From Thiocapsa sp. KS1 (GTDB lineage Bacteria; Pseudomonadota; Gammaproteobacteria; Chromatiales; Chromatiaceae), in NCBI RefSeq assembly GCF_001499735.1, contig NZ_LN848257.1, forward strand, positions 3,086,395-3,139,440: DNA of 53,046 nucleotides, read 5' to 3'. Position 1 is the first letter of the stretch; each line of letters opens with the position of its first letter. Below, piece after piece: positions 27,380-34,850 of this stretch. The position numbers were made by a program, and so were the translations under genes. The notes below the pieces were generated by a model, which ran no database searches, was not told the origin of the DNA, and saw only the letters and a list, made by a program, of their open reading frames with translations.

Positions 27380-28846
27380 ATGGGAACAACCCCATCCGTG
27401 CGTGTTCGCGCGCCTCGCCGCGCATCCCTCAAGGCCAATGCAGATTCCGCAGCAGCGGTCTCCGCTCCCGAGGCAAGATCGGCCCCCCGTCCCAAGCTTC
27501 CGCGCCTCAACCCCATTTCGGTATCCGTCAAGGCGTACATCTCCGACGAGACGTTGCTGAAGTTTCAGTGTGCCGAACGCACAGCGGCTACCTACTTCAA
27601 GTTCGATGCCCAGCTGGACTGGATCGATCGCGTCGACGACCCGGTCGCGTTTTATCTTGTCGTCCACGAGTACGCGCCGAACATCTCGGTGACCGTCGAC
27701 TATCGTGGAGAGGACCTTCAAGCCCTGGCTCAACGCGCCCGGGATTTGATCGAGCCACTGATGACGCGAGAGCTAGCGGTCGCCGCAGAGTTCTTGCGAG
27801 CGGATTTTCCGGCGCTGGTCGCTCCATTCATGGATGCCTTCGAGACCCTCAGAGAGGACATCGCCCAGGACCCGGAAGCGGCGGTCCAACGCCTGCGCGG
27901 CCCAGAGCGGCAACGGTACTTGCCGGATGATCGACACCTGTTCGACCTGTTTGCGATGGTTCGGGGCTTCCGAACGCTTCGGGATACCGGTTGCTTCAAG
28001 CCCCTCGTGAACCCGCCAGTTGGTTGGGACATGCTCTCAACCACTCAGATCTTCGCGAGCGATGCGCCGGAGATGCGGAACGCGCAGCGTCTGCTGTTGC
28101 ATCTGGGGCAGATACTTGAGTATGTCGGTAACTGTGTCACGGCGTTGCCTGAAGGGCTGTCACCTGGACTGCCGGAATCCGTCGCGGCCCGTATTGCCGA
28201 GGTGTCGGACTTCAGCGAGGCTCTCCGTCGCCAGCTCGATCAGGAGGTCAGGGAGCAGACCGACGCCCTATTCCGGGCTCGGGCTGAGCGGCTGATCGAG
28301 CTGTCGGACGACGAACACCTACGGCTGTCGTTGAAGCAAGGCTTTCCCAGCCGCGCCACCTACTTCCATCTGCTGCAGAAGACTCTGATCGAGCGGATAC
28401 GCGATCAAGTCATTCGTCCGCTGGTCGCGTCGGGGGTGCTGCCAAGCGAAGCGCACGCGCAGGTCGTGTTCGTGGCGTATCACGATGGCGGCGAGCCACT
28501 CGAGAACGGCTTCGACGAATCCCGCAGCCCCTCGCTTGCGGCGCTCAAAGTCTTCGCAGGTTTGCGGGACTTCCTTTGCGTCGATGAGATCGCGCAGGCG
28601 TTCGGGGTGCGATCCGACCTCGGTCGAGCGTGGTCTGTTGAGTCCAATCCTATGTCGATCTGCTACCGCGTGTCGGAAGCGGACGACTGGATCGACGAGG
28701 ACAGCTTGGTCGAGACTGACGAGATGGTCGTTATCCGAGATCTCTTCACCGAGCCCCTCGCACCGCGGGCGGATTATCTGCAGGTCCGGCTGGGCTCGCG
28801 GTCGACCACAGTGGCTGTCGAAACGGATCATGGAGGTGCGTCATGA
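27380..28846 (+). CDS. Unrecognised 488-residue protein
   Basis: I do not recognise this protein. The first 45 residues are basic and low-complexity (alanine, arginine, proline), without a signal peptide or membrane helix, so it should be cytosolic. The rest is mostly helical and acidic, with short aromatic or glycine motifs such as PPVGWDMLSTTQIFA, VFVAYHDGGEPLENGFDE and a conserved-looking end YLQVRLGSRSTTVAVE. No ATPase, nuclease or helix-turn-helix motif is obvious. The stop overlaps the next small gene (ATGA), so the two are coupled and probably work together. The real start may be later than 27380 given the odd N-terminus. It lies in a block unrelated to polysaccharide genes, suggesting insertion. 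Confidence 0.65.
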   Translation: MGTTPSVRVRAPRRASLKANADSAAAVSAPEARSAPRPKLPRLNPISVSVKAYISDETLLKFQCAERTAATYFKFDAQLDWIDRVDDPVAFYLVVHEYAPNISVTVDYRGEDLQALAQRARDLIEPLMTRELAVAAEFLRADFPALVAPFMDAFETLREDIAQDPEAAVQRLRGPERQRYLPDDRHLFDLFAMVRGFRTLRDTGCFKPLVNPPVGWDMLSTTQIFASDAPEMRNAQRLLLHLGQILEYVGNCVTALPEGLSPGLPESVAARIAEVSDFSEALRRQLDQEVREQTDALFRARAERLIELSDDEHLRLSLKQGFPSRATYFHLLQKTLIERIRDQVIRPLVASGVLPSEAHAQVVFVAYHDGGEPLENGFDESRSPSLAALKVFAGLRDFLCVDEIAQAFGVRSDLGRAWSVESNPMSICYRVSEADDWIDEDSLVETDEMVVIRDLFTEPLAPRADYLQVRLGSRSTTVAVETDHGGAS

Positions 28847-29139
28847 TGACTGTGACATGCCATGCCCAGACCAGAATGCAGCAGCGCGCAATAAGCGACT
28901 TGGTGGTCGACCTTGTCCTCAGCCTGGGGGTCGAGGCGCACGACTATCAAGGTGCGGTGTTCTACAGCCTTCAGGACCGTAAGTGCCGCCGGAGCCTCGC
29001 TCGGGACCTCCGAAGGGCTGCCGATAAGCTGGAATCGAAAGACGGACTCTTTGCCGTCGCCGGTGCGCAGGGTGAGTTGATAACCGTCGGACACCAATAC
29101 CGTCGGCGACAGCGCGACCGGTCCCGCGGAGGCCAGTAA
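28843..29139 (+). CDS. Small DUF4258-like protein
   Basis: This 98-residue basic protein has the layout of DUF4258-type proteins: CHAQTRMQQRAISDLVVDLV at the start, a HDYQGAVFYSL strand, then RRSLARDL and a C-terminal strand GELITVGHQYRRRQR. The fold resembles small RelE/BrnT-like domains, and members are often found in toxin-antitoxin or defence settings, but no function is established for this branch. GGAGGT precedes the first ATG, inside the overlap with the upstream 488-residue gene. No typical DNA-binding antitoxin gene is adjacent, so a toxin role would need the large upstream protein as partner, which is inference only. Confidence 0.7.
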   Translation: MMTVTCHAQTRMQQRAISDLVVDLVLSLGVEAHDYQGAVFYSLQDRKCRRSLARDLRRAADKLESKDGLFAVAGAQGELITVGHQYRRRQRDRSRGGQ

Positions 29140-29231
29140 ACCCAGTCCCCAACGCCGGCTCGCGACGACAGGTCGCGGCCGGTGGCTGTTTCTGGCACTC
29201 ATCGTCGATCAACCTAGGCGAGAACATCGGC

Positions 29232-29906
29232 ATGGAAAATCCCTGGCACAATCTCCCAACAACGTCTCCATTCGTGTTGGCATCTGAACGCGATGTTGTT
29301 GAGACTTTCAACCGACACTACACAGACCCTCAAACCCGAATACGACTCGAAGTCCTGCCGGAACCCTTCATCGGTAACCCGGAGGCAAATGTCGTCGTGC
29401 TAAGCCTGAATCCAGGGTTCGATTCGACCGACCCGGAGTGGCATGCCCGACCGGATTTTGCCGCCAGCATCCACGCCAATCTGCGTCACGAACCGCAGGA
29501 CTACCCCTTTTACCCGCTCAACCCGGCCTACAGTCAGTCCGGTGCGTACGCCTGGTGGCGCAGCAAGCTTAACGGGCTCATCACGGACACTTCGCTGCCC
29601 GCGGTGGTGAACAAGTTGTTTTGCGTCGAGTGGTTTCCATACCACTCCGTGAGCTACAAAGAGGTTCCCAATCGGCTCAGCGGTGGTCTCATGCCCTCCC
29701 AGCGCTATGCCGTCTCGCTGGTGGAAGACGCCATCGCCCGTGGGGCTACCATTGTCGCCATGCGCCGTCGTAAGGACTGGGAACGCTATGTGCCCGCTTT
29801 ACGTGGATACCCGAAAGTGCATGGTCTGCGGAGCGCGCAGAGTGCTTATTTGTCCCCGGGAAACATTGTCGACTACCAGCAAGTCGTAACGGCGCTGAAG
29901 GGGTGA
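29232..29906 (+). CDS. Uracil-DNA-glycosylase-superfamily-like protein
   Basis: This 224-residue soluble protein has no signal peptide. The segment VVVLSLNPGFDSTD resembles the motif-I region of uracil-DNA glycosylases (GxxPG / LNPG types), and SAYLSPGNIVDYQQ near the C-terminus could be a motif-II counterpart. Between them are aromatic stretches (YPFYPLNPAYSQSGAYAWW and FPYHSVSYKE). The match is at motif level only: the catalytic acid of classic enzymes is not clearly placed, and a repair or base-excision defence role is unproven. It follows the DUF4258-like gene by 92 bp on the same strand. A 7-bp hairpin (29915-29931) lies just after the stop. Confidence 0.6.
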   Translation: MENPWHNLPTTSPFVLASERDVVETFNRHYTDPQTRIRLEVLPEPFIGNPEANVVVLSLNPGFDSTDPEWHARPDFAASIHANLRHEPQDYPFYPLNPAYSQSGAYAWWRSKLNGLITDTSLPAVVNKLFCVEWFPYHSVSYKEVPNRLSGGLMPSQRYAVSLVEDAIARGATIVAMRRRKDWERYVPALRGYPKVHGLRSAQSAYLSPGNIVDYQQVVTALKG

Positions 29907-30683
29907 TCGGTTTTGGCCGAAGGATTCGGCCTCCTGGCAACATTGCCGAGAAAAGCAGCGACCGATCGTGCTCAACCGGACTTGGACGCTCCGGTCGAGC
30001 GCGCGAACCGCCCGCTCGGGGCGGCAAACTATCGCTGAAGTCAGCGGATCCGTACCGGAGGCTCTACCGCTCGCCAAATGCTACGCGTAGCCTGGATGCC
30101 GGAGCCACCATGCCCCGGTTGCCGGGCATGGTTGCTCACCGATGATCATCCCTTTGTGGAGACCGCTAGTGGCCGACAACATCCCTTCGGGACCTGCAAG
30201 ACCGAGCGGCCGCGACAGACCGCTCCTGTTGAGGCTTATCAGACGCCTACCGCCGCTCGCGCTCCGTGTCTTAGGCATCAGCCCGCCTTCAATGCCGCGC
30301 CAGCCTCCACCGTCATCCTGCGGCGGCAGGCATCTGATAACCCTTAAGAATTCCTTCCTGATCGCCGCCAGAGCTGGGTGACCGGTAATGGGGCCATGCC
30401 GTCGCCGACCTCGGCGACTCGACTGACAGCTGTCCGCGCGTGGGGTAAGCAGCCGTGGGAGTCTTCAACGCACGTCGTGCGGTCGTTGACGAGACTTACG
30501 CCGAGCTGCGGCATGGCCGGTTGCTGCCGTTAGGGTCGCCTGAACCGAGCCAAAACCGTTTGGTTGGCAGGCGCCTGCAACAGCGGCGGACAAATCCGGC
30601 AAGGTTCGCGCGGATCATTCCGAGAAATTCTTGTGGAACAAAATGAGTGACAACAAGCTGTCAGCCGTCAGCTTACTCACCCC
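29907..30683. other. 777-bp intergenic region, hairpin-rich, no gene seen
   Basis: Frames here are short, lack ribosome sites and resemble nothing. Hairpins include GGCCGAA/TTCGGCC (29915-29931), a CATGCC..GGCATG stem near 30108-30130 and GTCGCCGA/TCGGCGAC (30401-30418). Near the right end AAGCTG and CAGCTT face each other, leading into the CACCCCT tandem repeat. It could be a decayed accessory region. Confidence 0.5.
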
Positions 30684-30705
30684 TCACCCCTCACCCCTCA
30701 CCCCT
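30678..30705. repeat. Four tandem CACCCCT heptamers
   Basis: Four exact 7-bp copies run through the last codons of the sigma-54 regulator gene on the minus strand and past its stop codon. They encode its terminal ERGVRGEG residues. A copy-number change would shift the frame of the extreme C-terminus. Confidence 0.9.
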
Positions 30706-32066
30706 CGCTCCTGATCCTGCTCCGAAGACCCCTTCAAATCGGCCAACAGCCGATAGAGCGTGCGCTCGCCGATCCCCAGTATCCGCGCGACCGTGGACCG
30801 GCGCCCGTCGTGGCGCTCGAGCAGCAGTTGCAGATAGCGTCGCTCGATCTCGGCGAGGGTCGGCTCATGATCGAACGTCAGCGTCACGCCGCCCGTCGGC
30901 TGGACCGTGGACGTCCCGGCGAGGGTGAGATGCTCCGGATCGATCTTCAGCTTGTTGCCGGACAGGATGATTGCCCGCTCGACGACATTGCGCAGCTCCC
31001 GGACATTCCCCGGCCAGTCATAGGCGACCAACTGCTGCATGGCCGCCTCGCTCGTCCGCTTGGCGATGCGTTTTGACAGTCCCGGATGGGCGAGAAAGTG
31101 CCGCACGAGCGGCGGAATGTCCTCGCGTCGTTCGCGCAGCGGCGGCACCGAGACCACGAAGGTATTGAGGCGATACAAAAGGTCCTGGCGGAACTCGCCG
31201 CGCTGGGCCATCCCGGCGAGATCCCGATTGGTGGCGGCCACGATCCGCACCTCGGCCTGCAGGTCGGTGGCTGCACCGAGACGACGGAAGCGCTTGGTTT
31301 CGAGGACGCGCAGCAGCTTGGCTTGGATCGGGGCAGGAATCTCGCCGATCTCGTCCAGAAACAGGGTTCCGCCCTTCGCCTGCTCGACCAGTCCGGGCTT
31401 GCGCTGGGCCGCGCCGGTAAAAGCGCCGCGCTCGTGCCCGAACAGCTCCGACTCGAACAGCGTTTCGGGCAGCGAGCAACAGTCCACCGCCACCAGAGGA
31501 CCCTCGGCCCGCGGACTCAGGCGATGGATCTCCTGGGCGACCTTCTCCTTGCCGACACCGCTTTCGCCGAGGATCAAGACGGTCGCCTCCGTCGCCGCCA
31601 CGGCCGCGAGGTCGGCCAGCAGCCGTCGCAGAGGCGCGCTCTCGCCCACCAAGAGGCTGGGGGCCTCATGCCGCAGCACGCTGGTGTAGAACTCGCCGCG
31701 CCGGTAAAGAAGGACGTTGTCGATGATCCGTCTAGCCGCACCGGCCAGCTCGTCCGGGTCCACCGGTTTGGCCAGAAACTCGGTCGCCCCCAGACGCAGA
31801 GCCTGCAGGGCAGCCTCCATCCCGTCCCCGCCGCAGAGAACGAGGATCGGAAGATCCTGTGCCCACGCCTCCATCAGGTCGGTGCCGACGTCTTTAGGCC
31901 AAGGATCGTCCAACAGGATCAAATCCGGCCCATCGCAGGACAAGATGCGCCCGGCGTCGCTCCCGTCGGCAACGGCGGTGACCTGATAACCGAAACGACG
32001 CAGGACCTCCGGCATCTCGAGGCGGGCCTGTTCGTTCGTGCTCACCAGCAGGATGTGGTCGGTCAT
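30684..32066 (-). CDS. Sigma-54-dependent enhancer-binding response regulator (PrsR-like)
   Basis: This 460-residue NtrC-family activator has an N-terminal receiver (about 4-115) with D53 in LILLDDPWP and K in LAKPVD, but the usual acidic pair is replaced (LLVSTNEQ), so phosphorylation may be altered. The central AAA+ domain has Walker A GESGVGKE, the sigma-54-contacting GAFTGA loop, Walker B GTLFLDEIGEIP and the R-finger region. The C-terminal Fis-type helix-turn-helix reads STVARILGIGERTLYRLLADL. AAGGATC precedes the ATG. It lies between genes for secreted proteins that carry sigma-54-like promoters, so it probably activates them. The PrsR-type assignment (regulators of PEP-CTERM/EPS loci) is by context; its kinase is not in the window. 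Confidence 0.9.
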   Translation of the reverse strand: MTDHILLVSTNEQARLEMPEVLRRFGYQVTAVADGSDAGRILSCDGPDLILLDDPWPKDVGTDLMEAWAQDLPILVLCGGDGMEAALQALRLGATEFLAKPVDPDELAGAARRIIDNVLLYRRGEFYTSVLRHEAPSLLVGESAPLRRLLADLAAVAATEATVLILGESGVGKEKVAQEIHRLSPRAEGPLVAVDCCSLPETLFESELFGHERGAFTGAAQRKPGLVEQAKGGTLFLDEIGEIPAPIQAKLLRVLETKRFRRLGAATDLQAEVRIVAATNRDLAGMAQRGEFRQDLLYRLNTFVVSVPPLRERREDIPPLVRHFLAHPGLSKRIAKRTSEAAMQQLVAYDWPGNVRELRNVVERAIILSGNKLKIDPEHLTLAGTSTVQPTGGVTLTFDHEPTLAEIERRYLQLLLERHDGRRSTVARILGIGERTLYRLLADLKGSSEQDQERGVRGEG

Positions 32067-32447
32067 GACTGATCCTTTCGTCCGAATAGAAACAAGGGAA
32101 GGGCTTCTTAACCCGATGAGAGCCATGAGCGATCGACTCGGGTACGCGAAGGCCTGAAGCGTCGTTCGCGCGGGGTCTCCTTCGCCCGATGACCGAGCCG
32201 TATCGCGCGAGACCATCATACGGCTTCCCCGGACGACACAGCGGAGCCGGGAATCCACGGAGCCCCCGAGATCTCGGCCGAATCGGCAGAGCAGCCCGTC
32301 GCCCATCGAGCCTGCGATGGCCTCCGGACCGATCCGGCAGGTCCGGACCGCAAGCGACTGCCATGCCGGCAGGGTCCACCTCCAACGCACTGCAAATTTG
32401 GCAGCCGCGCATCCGCGCACCCTGAGCACGAACCCGGCTCGCGCAAA

Positions 32448-32469
32448 ATATTGTTATATAAAACAATAT
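32448..32469. promoter_or_regulatory. Palindrome upstream of sigma-54-like promoter
   Basis: ATATTGTT and AACAATAT flank a 6-bp AT spacer, all in an AT-rich island. It ends 20 bp before the -24 element, so it could bind the nearby activator or a bending protein such as IHF. The binding protein is unknown. Confidence 0.4.
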
Positions 32470-32489
32470 AATATCGACACTCAAGCGCA

Positions 32490-32505
32490 TGGCACGGAAC
32501 CTGTA
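32490..32505 (+). promoter_or_regulatory. Sigma-54-like promoter of the two-gene secreted-protein operon
   Basis: TGGCACGGAACCTGTA has a perfect -24 box, and a GT replaces the usual GC ten bases after GG, just as at 25165-25180. The expected start site is near 32515, about 35 nt before the ATG at 32550. Confidence 0.55.
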
Positions 32506-32549
32506 TATGTCTTGTCAACGCTTCTTACCTTGCCCATAGGACTGCAACC

Positions 32550-32942
32550 ATGACCCTCAGCCGCTCCCTGTCGACCTCGCTGGTGAACATTGGCCTGACC
32601 TTCCTCGTCTTGACCGGAGCCGTCTACAGCGCCTCGGTCCGCGCGGACATCGACGCGTTTCAGCCCGATCCCAGGTTTCGGTACGAGACCGGGCGCTGGA
32701 CCGAGGTGGACATCGCCCTGGCCTTGCACGACGGCAACCCTGCACTGCTCAGCATCTACAGCAAAGGGGAAAACGGTCTGCGGCTGCTGCAAAATGCCTT
32801 CACCGACGCGCAAGGCCGCTTCGTCGGCGAGCTGCAGCTGCCGGCCCACCTCGACGAGGTCGTGGTCGTGGTGCGGACAGCGGATCGGCAGGACACCCTT
32901 GACCTCGTCGTCGGCGAGAGCTTGATCGCCTACGCCGAATAA
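32550..32942 (+). CDS. Exported protein with carboxypeptidase-regulatory-like fold
   Basis: This 130-residue protein has an N-terminal hydrophobic segment (about residues 12-32) that looks like a signal peptide cleaved near SVRADIDA. The mature domain reads ALLSIYSKGENGLRLLQNAF, TDAQGRFVGELQLPAHLDEV, then VVVRTADRQDTL. This is the pattern of small beta-sandwich domains found at the N-terminus of many LruC-domain proteins, which links it to the LruC gene at 25226. It has no cysteines, no lipobox and no sorting tail. The second secreted gene starts 33 bp downstream, so the two form an operon. Exact function unknown; a cell-surface or matrix component is likely. Confidence 0.7.
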   Translation: MTLSRSLSTSLVNIGLTFLVLTGAVYSASVRADIDAFQPDPRFRYETGRWTEVDIALALHDGNPALLSIYSKGENGLRLLQNAFTDAQGRFVGELQLPAHLDEVVVVVRTADRQDTLDLVVGESLIAYAE

Positions 32943-32975
32943 CCCTGCTCACGGATACTCGGGAGATTCAACCCC

Positions 32976-33428
32976 ATGATGACCTTGAAATCGATCACGC
33001 AATGGACCGGGGCGGCACTCGCCCTGTTGATCGCCGCAACCGCTTCGGGCGCATCGCAGATCGCCGTCGGCCAGCTCGCGTTCGAGCCCATCGGCCTCAA
33101 AGAGGCATCCGGTGCGAAGCTGGAACGGGCCATTCTGACCTACGGGGACGAGGCCTACGAGGTCAGGGTGAACGGCTTGGGCATCGGCGGAGCGGCCGGC
33201 GTCACGGTGACCGTGACCGCAGAGGTGCGCGGACTGACCAACCTGATGGATCTCGAAGACATTTTCGTCACAGCTCTGGCCGACCCTTCGGAAACGGATG
33301 TCAGCAGCGACGATCTTTGGATTCAGAGTGATCGAGGCGTGAGGATTCGTCTGCGCACGGACAACCCGAACGTCGCCATCGCGCCGGGCGGCGACGAGGT
33401 CAGACTGCTGTTCGGATGGGGGGAATAA
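32976..33428 (+). CDS. Secreted protein of unknown function
   Basis: I do not recognise this 150-residue protein. It has a clear signal peptide (QWTGAALALLIAATASGA, cleavage near SGASQIA). The mature part is acidic and beta-rich (AYEVRVNGLGIGGAAGVTVT, GVRIRLRTDNPNVAIAPGG), without cysteines, suggesting a small extracellular beta domain. It has two consecutive ATGs at the start. It follows the other exported protein by 33 bp under the same sigma-54-like promoter. A GC hairpin (33477-33498) without a U tract follows 48 bp after its stop and may end the operon. Confidence 0.7.
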   Translation: MMTLKSITQWTGAALALLIAATASGASQIAVGQLAFEPIGLKEASGAKLERAILTYGDEAYEVRVNGLGIGGAAGVTVTVTAEVRGLTNLMDLEDIFVTALADPSETDVSSDDLWIQSDRGVRIRLRTDNPNVAIAPGGDEVRLLFGWGE

Positions 33429-33791
33429 ACCGGAAGTCCACCCGCCCGAGTCGGCCCGGATATCCGGGTCGACGACGCCCCGGCGGCCTCGCCGGGGCAC
33501 ATGACGGTCGCATCACTCGGACGATTCCCCGAAAAACCCCATACCCGCCAAACAAGCCGCCGCAGGTCGGGCTTTCAGCCCGACAAGGGCGCGCGGTTCG
33601 CGTTCTGTTACTATTCGGCATGCGGATTCCCGGCGCCCTCCAATCGCGCCGCCGATCGGCCTTGCGAAACGGCTCCGGTCGCCGATGATCGGCCGACCTG
33701 CGATGCCGACCGCCACGCTCGAACGGAGCCGGGCTGGAAGCGATCGCAATGCCCAGACAACCCCAACCGACATCCCGATCAGGGGAAGGCG
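33429..33791. other. 363-bp intergenic region with two perfect hairpins
   Basis: GCCCCGGCG/CGCCGGGGC (33477-33498, 4-nt loop) probably marks the end of the secreted-protein operon. GTCGGGCT/AGCCCGAC (33566-33584, 3-nt loop) has the compact form of dispersed intergenic palindromes. No U tract follows either. No gene seen; the promoter for the glycosyltransferase cluster must lie here but I cannot identify it. Confidence 0.55.
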
Positions 33792-34850
33792 ATGACGCCG
33801 CGGCTCTTGTACGTTCTGCACAGTGGCAACCTCTACGGCACGGAGCGCATGGCCCTCGCGACCTTGGAGGGTCTCGGGACGGATGTCGATCCGCTGCTCT
33901 GCGCGCCGCCGGGTCCGGTCCATGCCGAGTCGCAGCGACGCGGCGTGCCGAGCATCGCCTTCACGAGTCCGCGGGATCTCGCCCTCCTGCTGCGCCGCGA
34001 GCTCTCCTCTCGCCGCGCGGTCTCCTTTGCGGCGACGGCGGTCACCCACTCGCTCCTTTTTGTCGCGCTGAACGCACTCTATCGGCGTCGCGGCGTCCAC
34101 ATCCACATGGTGCACGGCGGTACCGACGAGCGCGACAGTTACGGGCGAAAGAAGGTGCTCAACCGGACCGGGGTCCGCTTCGTCGCGGTCTCGGACTATG
34201 TGCGCGAGCGTCTTGTCGCCAACGGCGTGCGCGCCGACCGGATCACCGTCATCGAGAATTTTCTCGGCTCCGAGGACGTCGCCGCGCGCCCGCGCCGCCC
34301 GGCCTTCACGATCCCCGGCGTGCGGCGTGTTCTGGTCGTCTCCCGCGTCGATCCGATCAAACGGGTCGATCTCTTGCTGGACGCGCTCGACCGCCATACC
34401 GCGCCGAGGTCGCTCGAGTTTCGAATCCTCGGCACGGGCTGGGATCTGGATGCCTTGCGCGAGCGGGCCCGCGCGACGCATACCAACGTCACCTTCGCGG
34501 GTTTCTCCGACGACGTGCCCGCAGAGCTGGCCCGGAGCGATCTCCTGTTGCACCTCTGCCCGGTCGAGCCCTTCGGGCTCGCGATCCTCGAGGCGATGGC
34601 CGCGGGAATCCCCGTGCTGGTTCCGGACAGCGGCGGTGCAGGATCCTTGGTCGAGGACGGGGTCAGCGGCCTGCGCTTTCGCGCCGACGACGCCGATGAC
34701 CTCGCACGCCGGCTCGCGACCCTTCAGACCTCGGACGCGCAGACGCTGAAGCGTCTGGTCGCGGGCGGCGACCGACAACTGGCCACCCGTTTCTCCGCTG
34801 CGGCACGCATCGCCGATTATCGGCGTCTTTTCAAAGGAGTCGCGTCATGA
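33792..34850 (+). CDS. GT4-type glycosyltransferase
   Basis: This 352-residue GT-B fold enzyme transfers a sugar from a nucleotide donor to the growing lipid-linked repeat unit on the cytoplasmic face. The N-terminal half has the acceptor-side LLYVLHSGNLYGTERMALAT. The C-terminal half has the family-4 donor site VLVVSRVDPIKRVDLLLDAL and the EX7E-type motif EPFGLAILEAMAAGIPVLVP. The ATG at 33792 is preceded by AGGGGAAGG. The frame extends upstream through non-coding DNA, which I exclude. It overlaps the following glycosyltransferase by four bases. Donor and acceptor sugars cannot be deduced. Confidence 0.85.
   Translation: MTPRLLYVLHSGNLYGTERMALATLEGLGTDVDPLLCAPPGPVHAESQRRGVPSIAFTSPRDLALLLRRELSSRRAVSFAATAVTHSLLFVALNALYRRRGVHIHMVHGGTDERDSYGRKKVLNRTGVRFVAVSDYVRERLVANGVRADRITVIENFLGSEDVAARPRRPAFTIPGVRRVLVVSRVDPIKRVDLLLDALDRHTAPRSLEFRILGTGWDLDALRERARATHTNVTFAGFSDDVPAELARSDLLLHLCPVEPFGLAILEAMAAGIPVLVPDSGGAGSLVEDGVSGLRFRADDADDLARRLATLQTSDAQTLKRLVAGGDRQLATRFSAAARIADYRRLFKGVAS

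Larger units (their letters stand above)
32067..32549. other. 483-bp divergent control region
   Basis: This gap separates the minus-strand sigma-54 activator from the plus-strand secreted-protein operon. The first two thirds are GC-rich with no supported gene. The last 110 bp become AT-rich and hold the palindrome at 32448-32469 and the sigma-54-like promoter at 32490-32505. Confidence 0.6.

Noticed and set aside
30678-30705. CRISPR-like array
   Set aside because: The units are 7 bp, directly adjacent, with no spacers; no CRISPR array or cas gene is seen anywhere in the window.
25226-33428. PEP-CTERM/exosortase sorting system
   Set aside because: Context (LruC domain, sigma-54 activator, EPS genes) suggested it, but none of the secreted proteins has a PEP-CTERM-type tail and no exosortase gene is in the window.
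33431-33448. GG-N10-GC pattern after the secreted-protein operon
   Set aside because: Neither half matches TGGCAC or TTGCW; spacing alone is expected by chance in GC-rich DNA.
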